A stretch of 64,000 nucleotides of DNA, from NCBI GenBank assembly GCA_011009095.1, contig VTPC01090433.1, positions 198,344 through 262,343 of the forward strand, read 5' to 3'. The notes beneath the pieces are model-generated. The model was not told where the DNA came from. It saw only the letters and a list, made by a program, of their open reading frames with translations, and ran no database searches. Below are positions 1 to 13,400 of this stretch, one piece after another. Source of the stretch: Ignelater luminosus (Eukaryota > Arthropoda > Insecta > Coleoptera > Elateridae). A program made the translations under genes and the position numbers. The first letter of the stretch is position 1, and every line of letters starts with the position of its first letter.

Positions 1-97
1 CAGATCTTTGAATAAGCTATGACAAGATCAAATCTTGATATTGCAGCAATCCTTTGTTAGAAATTTCCTTCCAACTGTACTCAGCTGTACTTGAATC

Positions 98-425
98 AGT
101 TGCAAATCAAGGTCCATAAATAATAGTATGCTGTGAAAGGTAGGTTATCTTATACATTTCCCTCAACAAGTTTGATTACAAATGCTGGCTAATACTGAGA
201 AATATGCACCTTCAAAATGTGTTTAAAATCACATTCAAAAGTACCGTTACAACAATCAATTTCTAACAATTTCTTGATTTCCATAAACTGTTATAAAATA
301 ATGAAAATAATATTGCTTACATTAACCTAACCCCAATTTTTTCAATTACAAATGGCTGCCAATAGGAAAACCTACCTTTCACAGCAAACCATTATTATTT
401 ACTGACCTTACTGCAAATAGCTCCA
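98..425. repeat. Inverted-repeat element with arms at 98-170 and 362-425
   Basis: The left arm (around GCTGTGAAAGGTAGGTT) and the right arm (AACCTACCTTTCACAGC) are inverted copies of about 60 bases, including the flanking AATAATAGT and AAGGTC motifs. A related segment recurs at 38554-38600. Probably a short non-autonomous DNA element. Nothing else is visible before 645. Confidence 0.5.
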
Positions 426-644
426 TCTTCTGATTTATCTATTTCGAGATTGAAGATTGAAAAAGTAAAGAATGAGACAAAATTAAAGTAAGAGATACAG
501 TAAATGACAATGACCAACAAATGTAAGAATATGAAAGGACACTTAAATCAGTATAGTAGAAGTTCAGTTACAAGAATAATACAGACCTAAGCCTTTTCAA
601 ATAATCAAGTTTTCAATTAATGCAAAACATTTGTACTGCATGTA

Positions 645-853
645 CAGTTTTTTGCATAAATAATGTCTCAATTCATAGTTTTAAATAATGAATTAATCAA
701 ATACACAAAGTCTTAATTTCATAGTTTATCCAAATCTCTTTATATACTCTTAGACAATATATTTTGCCTGATTAGTGCTAAGTTAGACCTTGTGTATTTG
801 ATTAATCCACTAACTGCAATAATGAATTGCAACATTATTCATGCAAAAAACTG
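645..853. mobile_element. 209-bp MITE with TA target duplication
   Basis: The terminal inverted repeats start CAGTTTTTTGCAT and pair for about 70 bases with the right end (ATGCAAAAAACTG). TA flanks both ends. The size, TA duplication and coding-free interior fit a Tc1/mariner-type MITE. Confidence 0.65.
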
Positions 854-1677
854 TATCTACCTCCCTATGTAGGTTCCTTAGTCAGAATATCAATGCTTTT
901 TTGCCAAAACATCATAAGTCATTAAAAATGGCACAATTTTTTCTGATTTATGTTTCTAAGGCCAAAGAATAGCAAAAATTGTGTTTCATAGCCAATAATA
1001 ACTAGACTTTTGTTATCTTTGTGTGACTTGCAATAATTTGACAGGATGCAATTTGAATATCGTTTACTTTTATCATTAGTGACGAAATTACAATGAATTA
1101 TATTGTGCTTATGATATTTTCAATCAAATTATCATAAATGCCAAAGTAAAACAAACAAATCGACTAGTTCCGTACATTAATTACTATTGAATTAATAATT
1201 ACCTAATTATTTGTTTAATAAGAAAAGATTTATCTTTTAAACATCTATATAAAGCATTACATAATAATCTCTATTTTAAATTACACTGAACAACTGTAAA
1301 CAACCTCTTCAAAGTTCACGTTATATTATAACTTAATTAATAGCCATATAACATATTGGACAACAAACAAATTCACTGTGTAACAAGTTATTTAATGACA
1401 ATTATCATTATTACATAGCAATAGATATCAAATCATCCCTTTTTAAAATGCTGCATATTTTATATCTCAAAAGATAAATAATATCAACATTTAAAATCTG
1501 CTTAAAACAGTAAGTTGTGTGTCCCCCAACAAGTAGCGTGAGTCACGTATTCTAAAAAGGCTAATTCCATTAATGAAACTTTGTCTTTTTGAGGTTAGGA
1601 TTAAAATTAAGTAGAATAATTACTTGAAATTGTCTTAAACATGAGACAAAAGTTTACTACTAAATTGACTACCTTGT

Positions 1678-2045
1678 GCTCAGCGAGGTACTCTTCTATT
1701 CAAAAGTAAAATGTTCACTTTATTTACATGTTGTAAATTAGATTTCTGTTCAAATGCTTTCTACGGTAACTCAAGAAAATATTTTAAAAATTTATCTATT
1801 GCTGTCAAAGTGACAATTTCTTGAAGTTCAATGTTACCTGGTAACAAACTATAAAGATCAAGTTTCATTAACGAAATATTGCCCAAATCATTTACAGTAG
1901 TTGTATGCTTTACTTTTGAATAGAAACGTACCTCTGAGACCTATTTTTGCTCGGAATTGTCTCTTATTCTTGTCACTCAAATCTGGATTATTATTTGAGT
2001 GACAAGAACAAGAGACAAGTAAAAATAACTGCCAGAGGTACCTTA
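1678..2045. repeat. Compound inverted repeat with internal hairpin
   Basis: A hairpin at 1928-2042 pairs TACCTCTG with CAGAGGTA and carries an inner stem of CTTGTCACTCAAAT. In addition, 1678-1715 (GAGGTACTCTTCTATTCAAAAG) is an inverted copy of 1905-1940. Bases 854-1677 and 2046-2603 show nothing recognisable beyond AT-rich DNA. Confidence 0.5.
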
Positions 2046-2603
2046 CTAAATGCAGGGTAAGTATTATTTGGTACATTAATTATTATGATAAATGGAAAAG
2101 TTACTTACAGAATAACTACCTTTCAGCAATGTGAATACACATTTGATGTTGCCAGGATATCACTTATGATGTTTTGGCAGTTGAATTTACTCTGACTACA
2201 GGAGACTTACAATCTTTTAATAGGTTCAGTCGTAATTAGTTATTTATGATAAACTAAATTAGTGATTTTCCTGCCTAGAACAGTTTCAGTCACCTAAAAC
2301 ACTTTTGCAGGCTGCCTGTAATGGTTTAATACTTACAATAACATTCAAAACTGAATTTACAAAAAAATGTCAATTACGATGTTTTGACAAATAGTCATCA
2401 ATATGTAGAATATAATTATTTTAAGCATAAATTAAATTTTTGATTATTTGGTAATTAGAATGTTATTTCATTCAAAAATTTGTTTATTATTACCAGACAG
2501 TGAATGACCCAATGTTAAGTTGTATTGTGTTGAGACAGTTCAATTGTTAAACAACTGTGTAACGGTACCCACATTTTACAATTGACCACTAATATTCACT
2601 ATA

Positions 2604-3453
2604 CAGTATGTCACAAATTTGAGGTTCACTGTTGGGACCTTGGAAACCGTAAGAGATGCAGTTGCCTATTTTAGAGATTAATTTACTGATGTTTTTATTT
2701 TTTCAAAAACCTTACTAGATATTTGCTAAAAATGAAAATATTTGATTTTCTTTAAAGTGGGGTATCTCAGGAACAAGCAAAAACAGAAAAGAATAACAAA
2801 AAGGGGATTGTAGAGAATTCTCTCTCAAATACAAAAAAATCATTTTCACAATCATCTTCTGTTTTACTTCAGCAGTAAACGCAAATTTACTTAAATTGAG
2901 CATTTGCTTGATTTTCATATTGCATAATTGCAGGCTTTAAATGCTTTGCAGTGATATAGTTTATGTTTTTCTTACAATACCTGTCAATATCAAAATTTTC
3001 TAAATTATGTTAGCTAGAAATAAAATTTCCTTTTTTAGAAAACACAAAAATAAGAATAACCAAGTAACTGCATGTTTTGCCAACTTTCAAGTACTTTGAC
3101 AGGTACATATTATAGAAAGAAACATAGTATATAAGGTTTAACAATTATTCTTTTGTTTTACCAAACTATGGAGTGAAACCATTTTTCATCATAGTATATC
3201 ATGAGTAATCATGGCATTAAACATGACAATTGTGGATTTTTGTCAACTACATCACATTTTTATGCGACAATTGCTAAAACAAAAGAAATATGCTTTTTAA
3301 GATGTTTTACTGAGTATTAACAACCTTTTGTGAAAAAACAAAACATCAGTAAACTGATCTCCAAAACAGGCAACTTGTTTCTAATTTAACCAACTTTGTA
3401 TCTCTTATGGTTTCTGAGATCCCAATGGTGAGCCTTGAATTCGACACATACTA
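2604..3453. mobile_element. ~850-bp foldback element (copy 1)
   Basis: The arms start CAGTATGTCACAAATTTGAG and pair imperfectly with the end near 3453, sharing GTAAGAGAT, a GTTGCCT segment and TTTACTGATGTTTT in inverted order. The flanks are TA. A second copy occurs at about 59585-60060. No coding potential is seen; frames within it are chance. Confidence 0.6.
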
Positions 3454-4800
3454 TATCTGTAGTGTTTCTTTCAGTCTCTCTCTTTCTCTTGCCTACTCAA
3501 TCAGGTTATGGAATTAATCATCACTTCCAATCATCCACTATATGGTTATAAACGTATTACCTAATTTTATTGTTTGTAAGAATTCTTAAATTCTTTTGTT
3601 TCTAATACAGAATTTTCTGTGATAGGCAGGTTACCACTTATTATAGTTACCTATGTGGTTTCTTGTGTTAAAGTTGGCTTTCGAAAAATGCATTTTCTGT
3701 ATATTTCAGTAACAGGAAAAAATAAACGATTTTTTTTTAAATTGACTGCTGCCAAATCTTTCACAGTTGGATCAAAATCAAAAGTCACAATGTTAAATTA
3801 CATTTGGCATTTTCTAACTTTTTGTCTTTTCTCTCAACAATTGATGTCATTGGCATAAAGATTTATTTGACATCTATAGCTCTACAAAATATGTTTTCGT
3901 GTTATAATAATGTATGATGACAAAAGTTATTGGACTTCCATTAGTTCAATCGCCTTTGCTAAAACTAAACTAGTATTTCCTATTACTCGGCTTGCATACT
4001 TTGCTAGTCTTCTTGGTATAAATGTAGGTAATATTTCACATGTTAAGCAAGGTTATTCCTCTGTAGTTAACAGTATTCTTCCATATCCCCCTTTTTTTTT
4101 GGATTACACTCCCCCCCCCCAGCCCATTTACTTATACTCATTGCATTCGTTCTGTTCTTTATACTACTAAAACTAATTCATAAAGGATTATCATCTAATT
4201 AAAGGTATAAAAAGTATTACTAATAAAATAAATATTTAAAAACAAATCTCCAAACTGTGCATTTCTAGTGCGAATTATTCTCAAGAAATGTCAAACTCAT
4301 CAATACTGTATGACGTTACATAAAATCAACAATAACAGTATATAGAAGTAAATCTAACAATAGGTTGAATAGCAAGCACCACATATTTGTAGGTTTGCAG
4401 TAAGTTGGAATATTTGTAAAGAATCTGACATTGGTTAATGCAATGTTTTGCTTGTTTACAATAAAATATTGTATTTTATTGGCTTTTGGGTTTGATCCTA
4501 AATATACAAAAATAAATCGTCTAATAATAACACAAATCACTTTAAACAAAATATGGGTTTTACTTGAAACAATAGCCTAAATTTAATACATATTATCATC
4601 GATACCACAATAGGTTGAATTCATCGTCAGTCAGTCATTTTATATACCCTACAAAAAAACATTTGTGAATAACCAATAGAAAGTCAGGTAGTCATATGTA
4701 GCAAATATGTTGAATGTCACTATGTGAGACAGCTGGCTATTTTAATTAGTCGTATGAACTTGACATATGACCTATTGCAGTATCAATGACAATATGGAAA
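3454..4800. other. No recognisable gene
   Basis: AT-rich sequence with a short poly-C tract near 4111-4122. Frames of up to 86 codons lack domain features and are best read as chance. Confidence 0.5.
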
Positions 4801-4804
4801 ATTT

Positions 4805-4885
4805 TTACTCCGGTCAGGGTTCAAACCCATAATCTCTGGTTAACTAGACCAAAGCTCTAACCAACTAACAAGACCAATCCTATAT
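4805..4885 (-). repeat. tRNA-Thr(AGT)-like sequence: tRNA pseudogene or SINE head
   Basis: On the minus strand an A-box-like TTAGTTGGTTAGAGC, an anticodon arm TTGGT-CTAGTTA-ACCAG and a B-box GGGTTTGAACCC occur in tRNA order and spacing. The T-stem and acceptor pairing are degraded, so a functional tRNA is unlikely. Confidence 0.45.
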
Positions 4886-4967
4886 GAAGGCAAATATATT
4901 CTATGTATTTCTATGTTAACCAAAGCTGCAGGTTTGAATCTTATCAAAGATCAAAAATATCCTTATA

Positions 4968-5274
4968 CAGGGTGTAAAGGAAATGGCGGAGAAAACTACA
5001 GTACGTTATTCTGTGCTTAAAAATAAGAAGAAATTTCCTACAACAATTTGGCCTTAACTGCCTATTTTTCAAAATATTAGTAATTAAAACTTTTTAAATT
5101 TGGCAACGCGGTACCTTAAAGAGTTAATAATATTTTGTTGTATTAATAAGAATGCGAAATCAACTAAGCAATTTACGACTTCCAATAACTTCTTCAAGAT
5201 ATAGAGGTTTTCTGTTTATTTTTTACCGTAGAATAACGTACTGAAGTTTTTTCCGTCATTTACTTTGCACCCTG
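4968..5274. mobile_element. 307-bp MITE, CAGGGTGTAAAGG termini
   Basis: Begins CAGGGTGTAAAGGAAATG and ends CATTTACTTTGCACCCTG, with inverted arms that include CAGTACGTTATTC. Flanked by TATA on both sides. It is one of several elements in the window with CAGGGTG-type termini. Confidence 0.7.
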
Positions 5275-7010
5275 TATATGTACATTAACTTGGCAAAAAT
5301 TTAAATATTCAATTTGGTTATATCAAACATGTTTAAAAAAAATTATATTGAAATCTACGCAGTTCTTTATCATTTTTATTAAGAAATTTTGTCACTATGC
5401 AAGAGTGTGAAACATTTTAAAATAAATAAAAGCACACACAGCAATCTTCAACAATTATCTGCAACATAAGGAAAGCACTTTTAAGTAACCTTCAATTGTT
5501 TCCATCAAATATCTTAAAGGTATGTATGCCTTTTTGCACTGCTATCTCAATAAATATTTGTATAAAAATAAAACACCACTTTTACTATTGTGTGTGATTT
5601 ATATTGGTTTAAATTAAAAACGTCTTATTTAACAAAAAAAAAGATTAATCCTGTTTATACTTAGAATAAGGTTCTTTGTATTATAACCAGTTTAATAATT
5701 ATTAAACAAATAATATTATCACAGAAAGTCAATTGCATGCATTTCTTAAAACATAAAAAAATAAAGCACAGTTACGGAATGTGAAACGTATTATGTAACG
5801 ATAAATAAATTGAATTAAAATGGAAGGAATTTACAATAAAATGATACAATTTTTCTAGGAACTGTTAGTTGTCATTAGCTTTAGTACAATAATCAAAATA
5901 ATTGCACTTTAAAAATTTTTAATTCTAATCAAATTAGTTTTAGTGTAACTACATGAATTAGCCACATCGATTTATGCTGTATAGAACTAAAAAATCTTTA
6001 TTTATCAATCAGAGATTTCTAGAACAGTTGCTGTTGTAGTTCTCGTTTCATATTAAAGCAATTCTGATAAAATTCAAAATTTGGTATTTATCACTCCTAA
6101 TCCTATTGTTTAAATACATAATACTTTATTAATAAAAAAATAAATACTGGCACTATTCCAATAAAGTTTTTATTTCAAGTAGCGTTTTAAATTTAAAACT
6201 TGAAATTATACCTAATTTGTATTCTAAATACCCCTAAATATCAAAGCATTCCAGATAAATATTAATGTCTTTTATTTCTGCATTAGTAACTACAGAATGA
6301 AAATATACTTTTCAACAAGACCAATCTATCTGTGCACAACTAAAATAATAAAAGTAGTTTTTGCAAAACATTTTTAAAAAATGGAATATGTCAGCATCAT
6401 GGTTGTTTATATTGGTTCAATATACTTTTATTATCAGATATCACATGTTATGCAAAAACTCCCAAATTCCTGTTATAAATTGGGTTTAAGGTGGTTTGAC
6501 CATATTGTTTATAGAAACTTTACAGAAGAAAACATCAAGAACAAGAAAAAACTGCTGAAGAAGCTTAGAAGTAAAAGAAACAATAACATGAATCATTATA
6601 GAAATGAAGTTATAAGAAAAGGTAAAGAAGAGAGAGATGAAATGGATGGGACACTAATAATGAAAATAGCAAAACTTAAAAAAAGTATCAGAAGTTAAAG
6701 CACTGATCCTGATCGTTTCAGAACTAATTTTAAGATTCGAGATTGCATGCTGAAATTGATTTTTTCTTATTTACCTAGATTGCATCTTATAAGTTTATTT
6801 TTAGAATGGAAGACTATATAATTTTTGAATTCAAATTATATCAAATTGGACACTTGAAGAAAATAATCATACCTTAAATTATTAGCCTTCTGTTCACAAG
6901 GTCAACTTAAAGTTAATTCGTGTTTATGATAACAGAAGTATGACTGCACGAAAAACATGTGGCAGAGAGCAAGGTCAACCACTGCACTACTTTAGATGCA
7001 AGCGGTAGTA
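5275..7010. other. Unassigned AT-rich DNA
   Basis: No repeat boundary or coding signature is recognised. A 105-codon plus-strand frame (6381-6698) with a Lys/Arg-rich C-terminal half is noted but has no family resemblance. Confidence 0.4.
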
Positions 7011-7092
7011 GTCAATTAATTATCCAAGGTCTTTCGGCAAACAGCGCACCTGGTAAAATGTTTAGACGAGACAATTTGGCTGCCCACCCCTG
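7011..7092 (-). repeat. Possible hAT-type element terminus
   Basis: The minus strand from 7092 begins CAGGGGTGGGCAGCC, a sequence style typical of hAT ends. No partner terminus was found, so this is a weak call. Confidence 0.25.
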
Positions 7093-9557
7093 CTCTAATA
7101 GTTTTTGTGACAGTTTATAAGAGTACAGATGCTGTCATAAGGGATATTCTTTCATTGTGATCTAAGTAAACAAAGTAATTTCAATTAATCCGCATCATTA
7201 CAATTATATATTATGTTCTTCAATTTTTCATGATCTGAATTCCTAGATCGGTAGAGTTCATTTTGTATTTTGTCTGTTTGCACATGTGTTTGCAATTTGC
7301 TCTTCTGTTTTATTTTGTTTGTGATATGCCTATGATGACATGAATTTGCATCAGTCTTGATGATTTACACTGCCTTCTCTAACTAATACATTTTTACATG
7401 TTTATAGTGAACATGTAGATAAGAATAGCAGACATAAAACTTTAGAATTTGCCAAGTGTCAACCTCTTCTTTTAATAACTCCAGTTTTTAAGGATAATCT
7501 GAAATATTGTCCTGCAAAATCCATTGTTGATTATATAAAAAAAGACAAAAAATATAAGATTATCGAAACACAGACTATTTGTAACTTTTAAAAAGCCTCA
7601 TTGTAAGTGTAATAACACAAATGTTTAGTTAATGAGTTAAACAAACTATAAAGCAAACTGATATCGATGTAGAGCCATTTTCAGTTCATAGTCCATAATA
7701 CATTGACATGATAAGGCATACAGTTGTTGAATAAATTATCTTCAAAATCTTACAACAAATCTAATAGAGAGTTTTTGTAAGTCATAACATAGCATTTTTA
7801 TATGTATTTATTTCGTATATACAGGTGTATATTTTCGAAACGTGTGATATAATAACATACACGTTAAAATTATTTTAGCGCTTGCATTACAATATAACAA
7901 ATGAAGTCTGAAGTGTGCTATTTCTAAATATTGTATGGGTAATAATATATCAATAAAAATGTAGACTGTTCATTATACCGTAATGTAACCACTAAATAAT
8001 ATTAACAAATACTTTATTATATTATAAAAGATGTAACTGATAAGGTATATTCAAGCAGAGAACAAATTATTAGGAAAAATTTAGCTACTAAATTCCATCA
8101 TTCATTCAATTAATGAAATTCTGATCTCACTGGAAAAGATGGCAACTTTTTAATTCTAAATTGAACTCCTTGTATAGTGGTTATAAAAAAAGTTGGTGAG
8201 AATCTTTGCAGAAACCTTTCACAAATATAGAAAGGCTAGAAGACTAAAGATACATATATAATTATATGAAGAAAGACCTTGGTAGTTTAGAAGCAATAAA
8301 TTGGTAGAGAAGAGCTCTAGATAAAAATTTAAAGAAAGTAGTTTCCAAAGTCAAAAATCTTAAGAACTACCTATAACTTAATAACCACCTATGCAACACA
8401 ATTAGAATATTTTTATAAAATTTGCATTGGAATTGCTATATAAAAAGAACAAACTATAAACAAGTGTATTAGGAGTAACAATGGTTTGAATTTAGATTAC
8501 TTTATAAATAATAAAAATTACATTATTTTTCTATATTTAAAAAATGCCTAGTATTACGGCATAGCACCCTAATATATTATTTTTTTCTACTTATATTTTA
8601 ACAATCATCTTTCTTTTTTTATAATTTGTTTCTTTTTAGTTATTTTTCTTAGTAAAAGAAATTAAGACCTTGTAACATAAGTGATTTCAACAGTACTAGG
8701 GATCAACCTGTTGACTAGATCAGTCTAGTTTTTGGTATGTCATCGTCAAAATGTCAGGATCTTGTATCTCAAATTTTACAAAATTCACAAAATTCAGCCA
8801 ATGTAAGATTGCATAACTATTCCTGTTACATTAATTCAAGGTAATATATAAAACAGAAATTTTCTATTTAACCTCAAATTGGATGCAGGTCCCGCAAGAC
8901 GTAAGAATATACAGCGTTGCATTTGAGGGTGCCTACAGTTTAACCAAAAGTAAAACTACTTTCGTTATAAAACTGTTTTGTAGAAAAAAATAGAATATGT
9001 ATACCAAGCATTAGATCAATCCGATCGCTATTAAAAATGTTTATACATTTCCATTGTATTTCGTATGCTGCATCTTGTTAGATTGCATGTACATATGTAT
9101 CAGCCATTTTATAATATGTACTGCTATTGAGATATAGGTACTAACTACTTCAAACAAAACCAATATACATATGTATTGGCATCAATGGATCCCTGAACAA
9201 TACTCACTGTCAATGTAATATTTCTTAAAGATCACTGGTAATTCTTGAAATAATTCACTATTAAAAGACTATTAGTACTGTAAACATAACAACTACAAAC
9301 AAACTATAATTTACACATTTAGTACGAATCTTTTCAAGCTAATGATAAATAACTGTTTCTAGAATCCTAAACATGTTAAAATCTTTAAAATAAAAACTAT
9401 TATCACGATGTTAAAACAATGAAACAACAAGAAAATTTATAAAGCATGCAATATAAATAAAGAAAAAAGAAAGGTTATACAAAACCAACAAAAACCACGA
9501 ATCATTACCGAAAAATAAGTAATCTTGGGGAAATTGACAAACGACAAGCAGGGAGGG
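7093..9557. other. 3' flank or 3' UTR of the GSE1-like gene
   Basis: The AT-rich region beyond the stop codon on the gene's strand. Several candidate polyadenylation hexamers occur, but none could be chosen. No coding exon is evident. Confidence 0.4.
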
Positions 9558-10416
9558 TCAGCAGGCACTGTCTCCATTGTCGCGGTTCCCCTCACCTGCG
9601 CTTGAAACTGCAGGGGTTTCCTCAGGAACCTTCACTGGGACACTATTAACACTTGGTGTGGGTATTGTCACAGTCACATCACTTGACACTGCACTTGTAC
9701 TCACTATAGTACTTGGTGTAATTGTAGTTGAAACAGTGGCGGAAGTAACAACCGCCGATAGATTAGAAGCAGTTGTCACTACATTTGGAATACGTAAGGG
9801 ATTAACACTGGTATTTGGTTTAGGGGTTGGTGGCTTAGGAGTTTGTGGTTTTGGAGTAGACGGTTTTGGTGATACTCTACTTCCAAGTTGACTATTTGGA
9901 GGTACTAAACTAGATGAATTATTTATAACAGGACCAGAAGGTTGTATCACCGGCGAATGCCTTTGTTGGCTCAAATTCAATCCATATTCAGGCCTAGAAG
10001 TCGGTGGATGAAAACCAGAATGTGGTGAATGCCTTTGTAATGAAGGGCTAGAACGGGGTATAGTTGGATAAGTATGCAGTGAACTTGACAAAGTACTAGG
10101 CGGTAACAAAGATGTAGCAATTGGAGATTGCCTTGTTGCAGTCGTTAAACTAAGAGGAGCAGAATACAAGTCCTTAGGGTGATGCACTTGAGGATGCAAC
10201 ATAGGAAGTACTAGAGGCTGTGGCGGCATATGTGGACTTGGAACATGTGATGCAACACTTATATGCTGAACTTTTTCTTTCTCACGTTGTAATCGATCCC
10301 TTTCTCTTTGTTCACGTTCTCTCTGCTGTTGCAATTCCCGTTGTTCTTGCAGTTCTCTTTCAATCTGTTCCTCTTTTCTAGCCAGTCGTTGTCTATATTC
10401 TTCTTCTAATTTTAAT
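9558..10416 (-). CDS. GSE1: Coding exon 10: coiled coil and Pro/Ser/Thr-rich tail
   Basis: Residues 1053-1338 up to a TGA at 9558-9560. It begins with a Glu/Arg/Gln-rich segment (1054-1103: [20 protein letters not shown]) predicted as a charged coiled coil. Next come a His/Pro/Leu stretch, two RHSP motifs, a run of TPKP repeats (about 1235-1253) and a Thr/Val/Ser-rich tail. The frame is closed by stop, but CAG|GTGAGG at 9596/9595 is a near-perfect donor 36 bases before the coding end, so the last ~12 residues may be intron read-through. Vertebrate GSE1 is far longer C-terminally. The plus-strand frame here is a shadow. Confidence 0.88.
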
Positions 10417-13400
10417 CTAACAATAAATTAGAGTTTACTATTTTATTTAAAATGACATGCTATACATGTCTTACCTTTCATGCATATATAAAGGCATAGG
10501 TGTAGCACCTGGAATCATATATGGAATATAAGGTGGCCCCATTGGAGGCCAAGGAGGTCTTAATAAACCCATACGTTCTAAATACAATTGTTCATCTATT
10601 AATGATAAAGGAGGATATCCATAAGGTGGGTATGCAGTAACATCTAAAGGTACAGGAAGTTGAGGTAATCTAGAAGTATGCAAAATTTTATTTTAAAACA
10701 AAGCAAACATATTTTTCAATTGTATTTACCTATCTTCAGGCCTATAGGGTTGAAACCCACTTCTACTCAGTTCACTAAGAGAACAACCAGGATACCTATC
10801 TGAAGGTAGCGCAGCAGGATGAAGTCTTGAATCTGGAGGCCGAATACTAGATGAACTAGTTCCACCATATAAAGATAAGTCTGGATTTGCTTTTGTTGAT
10901 TTTTCAGTTGCTGGTGATACACCTAACATATTTAAATATGGCATTAAGTAACACTTTTGTCGAGTAGGTATCTGAAGATCTGTTAAAGATTTACACATGA
11001 CATTTAAATGAATTGAATTAATGCTCTTTCTATTTTTAAAATATTTATAAAACAAAATAGGAACAAACCAGGGTCTCTTCTATGAGTATCATTTGCAGAT
11101 GGTGTTGCTGTACTTGAGTGTTCACTAGTTTTAGGAACCGACTGTTGAGCTAGATTTCTAAGTGCAGCTGCAAAAAAATGAGAACTCTGCCCTTGGCTAG
11201 ATGGTTGGCCAGGAGTTGGAATTGAATGTCCAGTAGTTGGTGGACGATGTTTAGCAACAGTATTTGTTGGAAGGGGAGCTTTTGATGATGTTTGTGGTGC
11301 ACCTGCAATTTAAAAAAAAAGAAAAAACTCAGTAAATGCTTCATATTTTTAATAGAAGGTATCACTATAATATCTAAATTGTTTAAAATGTAATAAATGT
11401 CAAGAAAGATTCAAAGTATGCTTTTATTTATTCATTGTACTTCATCCGACGTCCCAAAAGTTCTAAATTACATTATCATCATCATTTTATAGCATTAAGA
11501 TATTAAAAGTCGCTATTATTCATGATTTAACTTTGCACGAAATTTAATCTACCTCAACTTAGTTTTTGATAAAAACCAAAATAATCATCTTCTGACTATG
11601 TTAACAAACAAATCTAGTTATTGTCTACATAGAATTTCAGTTCCTAATTGAATAATAGAAACAAATAAATTGCGTTTGAACGTCTGTAATTTCAACCTTG
11701 ACATGTACCCTTTGATTCTGACATTCAACCTTGTTATATCATAAAGTAATTGACCCTGCAAAATTGAATTGAACTAGATACGAAAATGAAAACACTTTAA
11801 TTGTTATAAACATGATCGAGTACCTAATATAAATTTTAATCATCAATAACAACAGTCTGAAATCTGTCAGATTTAATATTTGAAAAACACCTAACTTTTT
11901 TAGATTTTTTTGCTGGAATTGATATAGCAGGAGTTTTAGATTTATTGAAAAGTGAAACAAGAAAAACATGAACTATTAATAGAATTATATTTTTTTCTCC
12001 TACAAGGTTATCATTTCTTGTTCTAGCTTCCATTTACTGTATGAATTCAATATGTTCGATAAAATAAAACATTTGCAATATTTTTTGTATCTTTTTGGTT
12101 CTGTCATCAATCTTAAGCATAACATTTCAAAAACATGCTTTTGATAAAAATTAATGTCATGGAGTTGACATTTAAAAAACTCTCCAGCACAGCCTACAAT
12201 TAAAAAAACTAGCATAAAAGTGTATTTTTATTTTAAATTCTTTCATGTCCCAGTAATTTCCCAGAAACTTGTTATTACCAATTTGATTTCAATCATACTG
12301 TATAGTACTTCTTTCAATAATAAGGTTTATGTTAGTAAAGTAAGACCAACTCTGTCTTCTCTACAGCTTTTTATTATACAATATACAAGATGTAGATGTA
12401 GGATTGGATAATGCACCATACAGATTTAAATGGTAAATTCTTAATGTTCAATTATTTGCTTCCCTAATTTTTTAGAGAAAGAGTGAATAGGTTTTTCATA
12501 GAGAAACAAATACTGCATCCATAGATATTGTTGCTTTTTGTTTGTGAGTGAGTGACTTGCTGGATTCCGTGGTGGGGGAAAGCATCCTATGCTTTAAACA
12601 TGATTAATTTTGCCATAGGCAGATTAACAACAAACAAGTTTTCCTTTTTCTAATATGCTAATTCTATGTTGACATGTTTTTTTAATTTTTTGTATTGTTG
12701 TGTTGCCAAGTTTAGATGAAAAGATCGTGGAAAACCAAATTTTTTTTAGCATGTTCAACCGATTGTTGCAGAGCGGTCTGAAAGTATATGCATCTTTTTA
12801 GCAACATGTACTGAAAAATGACATATATTCTCAGAGCACTCTAAAGCAGTTAGTAGAACACACTATTAGATAATATTTTCTATTGGTGCTCAACAACTAT
12901 GTACTAGTAGAAAGCATTCTACTTTTGCACAAAGATTCCTAATAATATCCTTTTCTCTTCCAAAACCTTATCAAGACCTCTCTATTGTTTATATTGCTTT
13001 ACATCAAAAATTCCACTTAGTTATCATACCTACCATAAACACGCATGCATAAGATGCTGACTTTGAATTGCAATATCTTGAAAACAAGATACACAAAGTT
13101 AATAAAAACTAGTAAAAAATGCATACTTCATAGAAGAATCAACTGTCTAAATTTTAAAAATTTCTCTTTGTTTTGAAATTACTCACAAAACTCTTTAAAT
13201 TACATTATGTTAATTTAGCAAGAAGAAAAAGTGATCGTGAATTTTATAACTCGGTTCAAATCCCCTATTTCTCAAGATGTTAGAACTGTGCACGTGAGTG
13301 GTTTTTGATTCACGCTCACGAAAAGAAATTCGTTCAGTCCAACCACTCACATAAAAAAAAGTAAATTCCCGTCAAATCCGTTCACGAATCAAAACTTGAA

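Noticed and set aside
4805-4885. Functional tRNA gene
   Set aside because: T-stem and acceptor pairing are broken, so it is listed only as a tRNA-like repeat.
6381-6698. 105-codon plus-strand frame
   Set aside because: Has no domain, splice or repeat context; the basic C-terminal half is typical of A-rich DNA. Left as unassigned.
9577-9891. Plus-strand frame rich in Val, Thr and Gly
   Set aside because: It is the antisense of exon 10, whose Thr/Ser/Val-rich coding creates an open complementary frame.
11150-11365. Minus-strand frame starting in the intron upstream of exon 7
   Set aside because: It reads through the acceptor in a different frame from the one that joins phase-correctly to exons 6 and 8.
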